A DNA stretch of 64,000 bases, from NCBI GenBank assembly GCA_001466705.2, contig LATX02000199.1, positions 186,001 through 250,000 on the forward strand. Direction: 5' to 3'. The position numbers and the translations under genes were made by a program. This DNA is from Moniliophthora roreri (Eukaryota > Basidiomycota > Agaricomycetes > Agaricales > Marasmiaceae). Positions 34,067-43,678 of this stretch are shown in pieces; the first letter of the stretch is position 1; every line of letters starts with the position of its first letter. A model generated the notes under the pieces. That model was not told where the DNA came from and did not search any database. It worked only from the letters and a program-made list of their open reading frames with translations.

Positions 34067-35407
34067 ATGTTCAAGTCTCCACTGTTTGCACTCATTGGTC
34101 TAGCTGCAGCCGTTTCCGCTCAAGAAGCGAATTTCTGGTTCAGCTTGTGAGTTTGGTGCTCTCAATCCCATGTGCATATCTAATTCAAACGTTCCAGCGG
34201 CGACTCCTACACACAAACCGGCTTCGAAATCAATGGCACTGCTCCCGCTCCTGGAAACCCGTAGGAAAAATTTTCATCTAACGAAAGTAAACTCAAATTT
34301 TTTCGAGGCTCGGAAACCCTGACTACCCCGGTTGGACCGCTACTGGTGGAGAGAACTGGGTTGACTATGGCACAACCGTCTACAACAAGTCTCTCGTCCT
34401 CACATACAACTTTGCGTATGGTGGTGCGACCATCGACGCTAACCTTGTTCCTCCTTATGAGCCCACAGTCAGGTCTTTGACAGACCAGGTAAACATCTTC
34501 TTGGGTTCTGCGGTGGCTGAACAGCCAGAGTCGGCACCATGGACGAGTGAGAATGCGCTGTTCTCGATCTGGATCGGTATCAACGACATTGGAAACAGTT
34601 GGTATCTGGGAGGTGACCGAGACGCGTAAGTACTCAAATGTTTATCTCCGTGCTTGATCGACTGTTGAATGACTTCCAAAGTTTCTCGGACACGCTGCTA
34701 GATGCAGAATTCGCCCTCGTGCAGCAGCTCGTGAGTTCCTTGATTTCACAACTCTAGTGCGTGGAGTAACGATGAATTCGGATGGCTTATCTGCTGCCAT
34801 GATCAGTAGTGAGTACATTTTCATACCAACACAACGGAAGAGGCTCAACTGACACACTATCATAGCGATGTCGGAGCCAGAAATTTCTTGTGGGTGAACG
34901 TCCCGCCCGTTCAGCGAACCCCAGCTGTCTTGAGCTCCTCCGATACAAACTCTCAAGAACTCGAGAAATCCGTCATTGAGGGCTTCAACAGTAAACTGGA
35001 AACTAAAATTGAAGCCTTCAAAGCCAACAACTCTGATGTACGATTTTGTTCTTTAGCGAAAAACACACGTTAATATCCTTCTGTACTTGACAGATATCGA
35101 CCTATCTCTATGACTCCTACGTAGGCTTCACCAAGATCCTCGATGACCCGACTTCATACGGTTTTAGGGACGCCACAACATACGGCGAGGGTGAGGATAT
35201 CTTCTGGGGGTAAGTAATGGATTGTATTTTGGGCGACAGACACTGACCGACAGTAAAAATGAGCAGAAATGACTACCACCCATCGAGTGAGTTGATCTAC
35301 CTGTCAATGCCGTTTCCTGGTCTAATGGTTGGCCTCCTCTACTAGGCTACGCGCACAAGTACCTTGCGGAGGATGTTGCAGAAGTCCTGGCTGATACGAT
35401 CTGGTAA
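34067..35407 (+). CDS. CE16-type acetylesterase, no CBM (tandem paralogue)
   Basis: This is a secreted SGNH/GDSL esterase of the same family as its neighbour. The signal peptide MFKSPLFALIGLAAAVSAQ leads directly into EANFWFSFGDSYTQTGFEI, so there is no CBM1 or linker. Block II is FAYGGATID, block III WIGINDIGNSWYLGGD, and the His block NDYHPSS; the C-terminus is VAEVLADTIW. Intron positions match gene 1, including the 2-nt exon. One intron before LGNPDYPGW (donor GTAGGA) is specific to this copy. A TATAATTA-like element lies about 50 nt upstream. The acceptor of the intron after the micro-exon could alternatively be moved upstream in this copy alone, which would add about eight residues. Confidence 0.85.
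34807..34808 (+). other. Predicted 2-nt micro-exon (TA) in esterase gene 2
   Basis: TA is flanked by GATCAG upstream and GTGAGT downstream. Keeping it joins FALVQQL to a Tyr codon and DVGARNFLWVNVPP in frame. The position is the same as in gene 1. Confidence 0.55.
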
Positions 35408-35984
35408 ACATAAGTTTTCTTGTTAGTGGCAGAATGGCAGCGATGTATCATAGGAGCTCCTCGGCAGTGAACCATGTTCGCCCCTGCAATTGACGGGTGG
35501 CCCAGAGAATACCCGAACTAACGATGGACATAACTGCGAGTTTCAAAACCTATCCAAGGGCTTTCAAGGTGCTGAGGCATCAAGAAAGCCAATGTTCCTT
35601 CGGGCGACGCAGTTAGTCATTGGAATTGCAGGGAGTATCAACTAAGATGAGGACTCTAGTGCTCCAATCTTAGTTGATTCTAAAACGGTATCATTCTATT
35701 GGAAGAACAGAAACGAGATAAATGTAAAAATGAGTCTGTTGATTCGCGGGACAAGACTCGTCGGCGATTGCTCAACTCCCTTCAAACACTATGCCGGCAA
35801 TTGTTTTATTGACCCGAATGCAACTGCAAGGGAGATCCGACACTACGTTGCTGCATTTGCTATCCCGGAGATCTGTACGTGTCCTCCCTGATCATGATGG
35901 TGGGAAGAAAGAGTACCGGTTAACCCAAGCGCAAAGTTTGGAGTATTCGATTTCGCCTTTGCAGCCTCGGAAAAGAGAAGGGCC
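35408..35984. other. No gene recognised
   Basis: This is the 3' flank of the second esterase. Nothing was seen. Confidence 0.4.
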
Positions 35985-36110
35985 GGCAGACTACTTACAT
36001 GATCGAGCAACATATCCCGCACCTCATCCGGATGCATCTTCTCCAGATCCTTTGAAACGTTTGCGAACGCATCATCCAAAGGAGCGAAGGGCATGTACCC
36101 GCGTCATTCG
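35985..36110 (-). pseudogene. Fasciclin fragment (second-domain part)
   Basis: This minus-strand frame gives APLDDAFANVSKDLEKM and HPDEVRDMLLDHV, matching APTDEAFAKVADVLPKL and LSADEVLNILYNHV of the intact gene. Sequence 5' of it (to about 36190) retains NSFVQL-like and LRGYFDEW-like text in shifted frames. It is a dead fragment. Confidence 0.6.
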
Positions 36111-36381
36111 TCAAAATACCCGCGAAGAGACTCCAAAGTGCTCGGGCCGGTAGGAACGTTCGTCGAGTTGAACAAAGGAATTGAGGTGGTTCGTCATGGC
36201 GTGATATGAGGCGATTCCAGCGAGAAGTTAGTCTCCTGTAAGCAGACGGAGTGTATACCCTTTTTGAGGGGGGTGAGGGCGTGTATACCACGAGAAGTTC
36301 GAATTCCATGATGACATCGGTTGGAATCGCCTGGAATCACTGTGATGGGTTTGTTGAGCAGAGTGCAAGAAAGGGAGAATA

Positions 36382-36560
36382 CTAACTGGCACCGTTGTCG
36401 GATATAAAGAAACTGTAGTTTGAGTTCTTTTCCAGTTCTTTGACGAGCTTCTTTGCTGTTCCCGTCTTGGCGACAGACTTGAAGACGTCGGCAAAGGAAG
36501 TTAGCCCTTTGTTCTTCAAGCCGTCGATGAGTTTGGAAAGACATGGCGGTGATGACCAAC
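36382..36560 (-). pseudogene. Fasciclin fragment (first-domain start)
   Basis: The minus strand reads LIDGLKNKGLTSFADVFKSV, then AKKLVKELEKNSNYSFFI. This corresponds to FIDGLNQLGLTSFANLVPAI and LVKQLESSTNFSIFV at the start of the intact fasciclin protein. No signal peptide precedes it. Confidence 0.7.
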
Positions 36561-36721
36561 GTTCGGACAGGATCTCGCTCTGTATTGGCAGTTCAGGGAC
36601 GGGGAAATGTTTACCAGGCTCCAGTAACATGGAGGCCCAGGGCTGAGGGCGGTCGCGTTCTGCATCTGACTTGAGGGGCTGACAGTCATCGCATCCGGAT
36701 ACCCGGAGAAGGAAACGGCTA

Positions 36722-36744
36722 GATCTGGCAGAATCTGCCAGATC
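36722..36744. repeat. 11-bp inverted repeat with 1-nt spacer
   Basis: GATCTGGCAGA is followed after one base by its exact reverse complement. It lies between two displaced fasciclin fragments. It could form a tight hairpin; a link to the rearrangement is speculative. Confidence 0.7.
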
Positions 36745-37109
36745 AAGTAGAATACGATCCGACCGTTTGAGCACGTCATTTTAGGAATGGGCCGTTTTGT
36801 CCGAACCCAGGATATAGCATTGCCCAAAAATTCTGCCAAAATCGGCTAGAATCCTCCGTTGTCTTCTACCCAATCCCTTCTCCAACTAATCCTGACTTTC
36901 GAAGCTCATATGAGGCCACCTTTATCCGAACTACACGTCTGGGCTTCCGCCTTTGGGAGGTGTTTTGCCCGAACCGGGATCCTATATCTCAGGGGTCCTG
37001 CTTAAGCTTATTTGAGTGCTGTGGTACAAGACCGAGCTTCATGAGACATACCTTCATAATTTCAATACCGTACTTAGTCTTTGTAGCATGCCTTCGTCTC
37101 TGGAATTGA

Positions 37110-37440
37110 TGTAATCCTTGAGGACGATGAAGAGCTGGGGTGGGATGATTAAGACATGGTTGATGGGGAAGACGCCGTAGTCTTCGATAAGGTAGGCGTC
37201 GTCGCTAGTGGTTTTTTGGCTATAAGTGAATGAGCGAAAGGGTCGAGAAAACAGGTGACAAGGAGACGTACGGCTGGTTGGTAATACGAATTTCTCGTCC
37301 TCGTCCTTCTTCCTTTTTGCAAACGAGAACCTGGTTCATGTTATTCTCTAGCTGAACAAACGCATTGGAGCTGAGCAGAGTTCGACGGTCTCGTCGTGGA
37401 AGACATAACAGAGACTCTTGTCGACACCGTGATAGCACCT
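37110..37440 (-). pseudogene. Fasciclin fragment (middle of gene), displaced upstream
   Basis: Read on the minus strand, the pieces are YHGVDKSL, TLLSSNAFVQLENNMNQVLV, ITNQP, and after an intron SQKTTSDDAYLIEDYGVFPI plus NHVL. They match HSADKSL, LLSEFGFVQLENGLNQVIV and GYGVFPVNHVL of the intact gene. At least one frameshift separates the first two pieces. In gene order this part should follow, not precede, the fragment at 36382-36560. Confidence 0.65.
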
Positions 37441-38317
37441 GCTGATCGCGCGGTACTGATAGTGCGAGTTAATTATGGATGATCAAGCTGCAAAGAGCGA
37501 AAAGGGTCAGAAAAGAGTTCGAGTTGAGCCGTTCGTTGCTTTGTACGCACCAGGTCCATAATTCTTAATCTAAAACAACGATCATGGCAATGTGTTCCGT
37601 TAGCGCACCCTGCACCCTGCCGGCGTAAAAACTTATGAGTATCAAACTGAAGATAGCGAGGCATAGAAGGACATAGAACTGACCTTTGAATTAGACGTGT
37701 GTTTAGTCAATTGCAAGGGAGAAATGCCGGCCGGATTTCTCAACAGCGCTAGCGTTGATAACACGTACATCAGCGCCAGCGCCATCCTCATACAGCCGCA
37801 GAGATTTGTACTCAACGGCGGTAACGTCTTCCAGAAATGAGGACCTTGCCTTAAGCTTAGCAAGTTTATTAGTGGAATGTAGATGATGGTCGGAGAAAGA
37901 CATGGATAGCTAGTACGTGGTTCTAAAACTCCTCAGCTCGTTCTATTCATATTCCTCGCTTCAAATTCACTGGAGGCTAGACATTCTTTTATGCATTCCC
38001 CATGCAGAACTTCCTTGCTCCACTGCTATCGAATATTTTCAGCGTGGCATTGTCTCAAACAAGCACGCCGGCTGGGCTTCATGCATCATGATCTGCGATC
38101 ACCGAAATTTTGAGCAGCTTGTCTTTATCGCGAAAGAGATTTCTAACTTGCCCCACAACCCCAGGTTCAACCACCGGAGTACATCGCAAACAGCTCCAGT
38201 CATCGGAACATCCTTGAAATCACTGTTTTTATCGACTCTCCGTGTGTCTCGCCACTGAGGTTCTCGAAAGATAGACAGGGGGGCCCTCCTTGGTTTGCGC
38301 CGTTCACCTCCTCAGGT
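37441..38317. other. No gene recognised
   Basis: A 66-codon minus-strand frame (37703-37903, with SSFLEDVTAVEYKSLRLYED) looks protein-like, but I could not extend or identify it. Confidence 0.35.
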
Positions 38318-38536
38318 TCAAATAAGGTTTACGTTCCTCCGCCCGCTTCCTGCTACCGCTACGTCGCCCACTGCTGGTGGCAAGTTAGCAGGAGGAACAA
38401 CATTGGGTATGCAGCAGAAGCAATAACGACAACCCGGGTGTGTATTCTTGGACAACAGACTAGGAAGACTGGCTGCAAGGGTAGTCGATATAATAGATAG
38501 CCACAATAGTAGACAGTACAAGAGAACGATACTCAC
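38318..38536 (-). CDS. Candidate small secreted protein, 72 aa
   Basis: The frame starts MSIVLLYCLLLWLSIISTTL with an Ala-rich end (AAS), a good signal peptide. The predicted mature part is about 50 residues and carries four cysteines in the cluster CRYCFCC, then a Pro-rich stretch and GSGRRNVNLI. Small Cys-containing secreted proteins are common in mushrooms, but no homology was recognised and a single short frame can arise by chance. It lies just downstream of membrane-protein copy E on the same strand. Confidence 0.35.
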   Translation of the reverse strand: MSIVLLYCLLLWLSIISTTLAASLPSLLSKNTHPGCRYCFCCIPNVVPPANLPPAVGDVAVAGSGRRNVNLI

Positions 38537-38587
38537 GAATTCATAAATATGGAACTATACATCGAACGGGAAACTCATAGATTGTAT

Positions 38588-40126
38588 TCATCGCTCAACC
38601 ATCATCTCGTTAGAGTAACTCCGAATGCTGCCCGCGCAACTTCGTTCGATTTCATGAGCCTCCAGGTCGCCTCCATCTTCCATAGACCCTTGTTGGAGAT
38701 CCATGGTTTGCACTTCGGAATTCTCACACGGAGTAGTAGTAGTAGTAGTAGGTTGTTCACCGAATCGTAGGGTAGAAATCCGGACGTCAGGCACCGCACT
38801 TGCTGTTAATCCCAGACTGGTACGCAAAAATATCAAAGTCGGAGCGATACCCTGAAGAATGGACATGAGCGAGGAAGATTCAGCGCAAGTTTTCCATACG
38901 TACGACCATGAGTGCAATTGTTGGAAACGTATCAAGTCCAAAGCCTATACTGTTCCACGACAGTGTGACTGCCACATGTATAACGAGGCTTGCAGAGTAC
39001 AACAGCCCAGATTCGATGCTAAGATGGCGTTGAGGATAGATAGGGGCTCGGGGCGGTGGAGAAACTTACACCATTGCCATGGCCCGTTTATACTTTCGTC
39101 CGACTTCAGAACCCAACGAACTTCGAGTATCCCGACTGATCCACCAGATTCTGCCGGCTGGGAAAGAGAAATGAGTGTCCCATGAAAAAGATGATACTCG
39201 ACTGAGCCCATACCAATCATCAATGTCAACAGGAAGCTATTGATTGCGTTGGCGATGTAATAACCCGTAAGTATTTTGTCTGCTCTTAACAAGATGCTCC
39301 ATCGGGTTGAGTTGTATAATAAGGCTCCAACTATGGCAACGGCTAAAATCGTGTCAACAAACCGCAAAACGTAGACCAGTTATAACTTGCCATTAGTAGC
39401 AAATAATATCAGTATGGGCACAGCAAGAGTGCGTATCGTGGATCCCCATAGAATGGAGAACCGATAAAGCTGTAGGTGTTTTTGTTCGGAACTTGGAGGA
39501 AGAAAGATGAATGATGGTACCTACAAGGATCGTGTCCGAAATGCAGCTTCCACCAGCAGTTCAGAGCTAGGCCCTTCGAGACGCTTTGTACTTACTTGGC
39601 TAGAATGTACAGTATGTTTGAAAATGATCTGGTACAAGATGCGAAGTAGGATAAGAGATGGACTCAAAGCTCGTCTAATCTGATCACTCACCCAACCACC
39701 GCCTTGGTAACATTAGAGAAGCTCCCCCAGTCGAGGAGAGGGCCAATATCTTGCGATGCGGCCGCAAGGAAGCTTATTCTAGCCTCTTCGATTATTTGAC
39801 CCACTTTGAACAGAGCGGACGAGACCGATAATATGAACAGCACCGTCATCCAACCGATATGGTGCCTTCTGTTGACAGGCGTTGGGCGCGCAAGAAGAAA
39901 GTAGATCACCAGCCCGAAGAGTAGGACATAGAAGCCTGCATGGCTGAGTCAGATAGACCATGTTCGGGTCAATACAGGACTCACCCAGCAGGAAAAGGGC
40001 CAGCTTTGTGCGTGTGAATTAGTACAGGTCAAGATCGAAATGCAGACGCCATACACCAATAGAGATAAATGGCCCCTCCAAAACGCCTTGGATTGAGAAT
40101 ACAGACTCAAACGGAAAATCAGGCAT
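38588..40126 (-). CDS. Polytopic membrane protein, Agaricomycete 7TM-like family (copy E)
   Basis: The start is MPDFPFESVFSIQGVLEGPF, collinear with copies A and D. Membrane and loop segments include LALFLLG, FYVLLFGLVIYFLLARP, TVLFILSVSSALFKVGQ, NSFLLTLMIGMGSVEYH, GSEVGRKYKRAMAM, ESGLLYSASLVIHVAVTL and GLDTFPTIALM. The last exon gives GIAPTLIFLRTSLGL, STLRFGEQP, a run of threonines, then TMDLQQGS. The threonine run is encoded by an (AGT)6 microsatellite at 38732-38749. A TATA-like ATATAAATT lies about 65 nt upstream of the start. Exon joins keep frame where I checked, though the exon for QLYRC (around 39450-39480) is less clear than in A and D. Confidence 0.6.
38732..38749. repeat. (AGT)6 coding microsatellite
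   Basis: Six perfect AGT units on the plus strand encode a polythreonine stretch in the last exon of membrane-protein copy E. Copies A and D lack it. Confidence 0.8.
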
Positions 40127-41281
40127 CTCCGTGGGAGATCTGAAGAGGTCAGCTTGAGGATCTCAGTTGAGCAGCTGCGAGCTCAATTTATATTGGTCCT
40201 TGCCGTTAGTGCGATAAAGGCAAATTATCGAGTTTGCCGAAAAAAGCACCACAATCAAGCTGATGAGCCGGTCGCTGAAGTAGTTCGGTGATGCGCACAG
40301 GAACAGAACTTAAGATGGGAGAGCATGGGACTGGTATGCATCACGAGGGTCTCCATGATCATGATCATAGTGCAACCGTCATGGTCGTTCCCGAGAAGTG
40401 ACGATAGGACCTGATCAACTAGTCGTGCTATCGCATCTGCCCGACCCCCACTCAGCCTATGTAGAGCCGCGTAGAATGAAATAATGCTCACCCGACTTCC
40501 CAATACTCCAACCATTTAAATAGTCGGACGCCCAGGTTTGGACTGTGAAAGGTTCCCGCCGTTGATTGACCGACACGAAAGAAATGACTGGAGCTTGTAC
40601 AGCAGGTTATAGCTATAAACTTCAGAAGTATGATACGTCTCTTGTGACCAGAATCGTACCAATGAAGCCGGATCGATGCTATTGCTGCATTAGATGTTGC
40701 TCCAAGAAACATATAGACATTGGTCATGACTGTCTGGGTATTCGTGCGCATGAGCTAGAAACCGCTGATAATCAAGCTAGAATAGCTTGACCGGTCATAG
40801 GGTGGAGGTGAACGCGAGAATATCGTGATGCGCCGATGTTGATTCCGAAATAAATTTGTGTTGTATAACTCAAAGATGATCAATGGACAGAGGCGATGAA
40901 TCTATGAATAAAAAATATGTAGACACGCTGGACAAATACACCGTCTACACACCTTTTCCGCTAAATGTCCTATTTTTTGGCTGATGGTGTAACCTGGAAA
41001 AGTCGCTCAGCGCCTGGTATCGATCCATCCTTGAGTGGGCTCACCCGTGCCGATCCGCCATGTATACGAGTATTCCATGACCTTGTCCTCGCAAGCCCAT
41101 GACATGATCATGACAGGACACTGTGCGCGTTTTTTTGAATGGTCAGTCAGCTAAAAGAAGCCAGGCCAGTCTAATACCCGGCTCAAATCTCGCCTGAGCG
41201 AGTACAACGTCAGCGAGCAAAGATATTACACATTTCAGTATGTTGTGAAAGTACAGACAAAGGGTATCGTACACTCCTGCT
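40127..41281. other. No gene recognised
   Basis: Minus-strand frames at 40255-40515 and 40488-40751 are open, and the latter has a hydrophobic stretch (TSNAAIASIRL). I could not assemble a gene, and they may be relics of a membrane-protein gene. Confidence 0.35.
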
Positions 41282-42230
41282 TCAGACCTCCGTAGCGGCC
41301 AACTTCAACGATGCGCCGTTCCCAATGAGTGTAGCCTTTCCATCGTACGCCTTGGTAGTCTTCACCCGCTCAGGCAGTTTCTCTGATCCCAACCATCCAG
41401 CATTTGCCATTGCCTTTCCCAAAGTGGCCACCTTGATCTCTAAGCTATCGGAAAAGCGAGACAACAAACCGGTGACGACGCTGTTCCAAGCAGGGTGAGC
41501 ACAGGAGATACAAACGTAGAAGTGAAAAGCTCACCCAGCAAGTTGTTCAGCAGTTCTCTTTTCAGGCCTTGCAGTCCCCACAAGAAGTCCAGGTTGGAAG
41601 AAGATGGAGTCAGAGTAGCCGAGGGAGGCGAGGCCTTCTTCTGTAAGACCTTTGCTCCTGTAATGCAATTCGTGAATTGGCTTCTTGGAGTGACCAGCCT
41701 GAGCAACTCACTTGGAGTATAAGAGCGGGGAATTCGAATTGGCACCGCCAGACTGTAAAGAAAAGCTCCATGTTAGGCTGGAAACAGACCTAGAAGCGAG
41801 CGTACACACTGAACAATACACAATCCGCTGCTTCAATGCTGGATCCTCAGATTTCGCTTCTCGTGCTGCACGTAGAACGTACCTAAGTACAGACCGTCAG
41901 CATCAGGAAAAGCAGCGGAAACTTGAGTACTCACTCCCTATCAATCCTCTCGAAAGCCTCAGCACTCCCAGCATTCGCCTTTGTTGTTCCAAGTGTTATA
42001 AATACCACATCCCACTTTGACTTCTCTTCATCTCCAAAAGCGCCTCCGAGCTTCCCAATTTCATCAAAGTTGATGGTTTTCTGGACAAGTTTATCTGACT
42101 TCTCGGTTGACAGACGTCGTCCGTATTCGTAAACTTTTGAGTAATGAGGAGAAGAAATGAGTTCTTTGAGGAGGCATCCGCCAGTTTGACCTGTAGCGCC
42201 GATAATAAGGGCGGTTTTGGCTGTTGACAT
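41282..42230 (-). CDS. Fmp52/TIP30-like NAD(P)-binding protein
   Basis: This is an atypical short-chain dehydrogenase-type Rossmann protein, related to yeast Fmp52 (mitochondrial outer membrane/ER) and human HTATIP2. The nucleotide-binding loop is ALIIGATGQTGGCLLKEL near the N-terminus. Then come DVVFITLGTTKANAGSAEAF and FERIDRE, which joins to YVLNAA-type text in the next exon. SGGANSNSPLLYSKSKGLTE carries the expected active-site YxxxK pattern. After that are LGYSDSIFFQPGLLVG, LSRFSDSLEIKVATLGKAM and the C-terminus GNGASLKLAATEV. Introns near 41700 and 41500 keep the frame. Length is typical of the family. Confidence 0.8.
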
Positions 42231-43678
42231 TGTGTAGGTTGAGGGACTGAAAAGAAAGGGAATTCGAATATCCCCGACTCCTAGAGGAGGGTCTTGTCAG
42301 GGAGATCAGTTCAAATTACCGTATAGCTTCGGTGAAATCTGTAGCAAGTGCAAATAAGAGGCTGTGCCATCCGCCCGAGGCCTGCATCTGAGTCGAACGA
42401 TTTCAATCCAAGTTGCCGTGAACAGTCATGTCGAAAGAAAAGCCAGCGCTGACATATGTGAAGAGCAGCATTCCGAATTTCTATTACATTGCCGTCCATC
42501 ATATACCTCGAAAATGACCAGGAAGACCAAAATTCCAATAGTGAAAGTGTCGGAACCCTTTTGACCACAATCACCGATATACCTGACCTCCAGCTGTCAG
42601 TCACTGGCGAAGGCCAAAATCTACCGCCTCCATACAAATCCCGTTCCACTTCTTCTTCCGGACGTCGCCATGACATGGATTCCACTCACAGGATCATTGA
42701 ATCAACACTACACGCCTCCCCCAGCGCTCTGAACCTCCGTAACGTACATTATCTACTTTGTGGAAAACCCTGAAACAAATGAAACTATCCAAGGTCTATG
42801 AACCTGGTTAGCCATTATACAATATCCCTTGACCTATCTTACAAAACCACCAACAGGACCAGTGGAAATGGTTGCCTTCCTTCTAATGACCACAACCTTC
42901 TACCTGAAGGTTTTCAGGGTGTAGTAAAGATGTTCCAAAACACACTGTGGCAATGAAATACAATCATGAACTCAAACAATCTGGAATCTATGAGCTTCTT
43001 CGATTACCATGTAATGGAGATGGGACTGTTCATTATATAGTAAAAAAAGGAGTCAAACCTGATGTCTACAGTACAAAGTATGTCATTTCCAATCCTCCAA
43101 TACTGATGCTAACAGAATGTAAAGGCATGACTTGATCACAGTCGGCCTGTGATATCGAGGCAGAAATCTTTAACAGTCTCAAACGAAGTGATGTATTGGA
43201 AATATACAACGACCTGGATGACAACAACTTCTAAAACCCTAACGATACCCTTTCCTGTTTCTTGACTTCTTGCATCATGTACTGCATTCATCTTCTTATC
43301 TGGGAACACTATCATGCACGTCTTCACCTGCCCCCTTTTCCTCCTCTCGGACTATACAGGTCATCCAAGTTTCTCATGTATATAAAAAATGTCACCATAT
43401 AATATCAGCTTTCGAGTGCCACTTTCCTTAAACCTTAAGTTAAAGGAGTCGGGGATGCGCCCTCCTGGCGCGTTACGATATGATTTGTGCAAGAGGGTCG
43501 CTAATGCTAACCGCGGGAGAGGATTGATAATTACGCCGGTGGTGACATAAGTGACGACGCGTGTCGCGTGCGGTCAACTTCGGGGAGCGCGTCTATATCA
43601 AAGGAAATGCAAGTAAAAATTTCATAGTGCTAATTCGAATCCAATCCAGAGAGTCCATATTCCGTCCTTGTTCCATCC
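42231..43678. other. Interval with CpG-poor patch and one coding-like exon
   Basis: Two plus-strand stretches look coding: 42489-42773 (including LPPPYKSRSTSSSGRRHDMD) and 42930-43135 (including GIYELLRLPCNGDGTVHY and IVKKGVKPDVYSTK). I could not join them into one gene. From about 42745 to 43135 CpG is almost absent, as in the 19-22 kb block. Confidence 0.4.
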
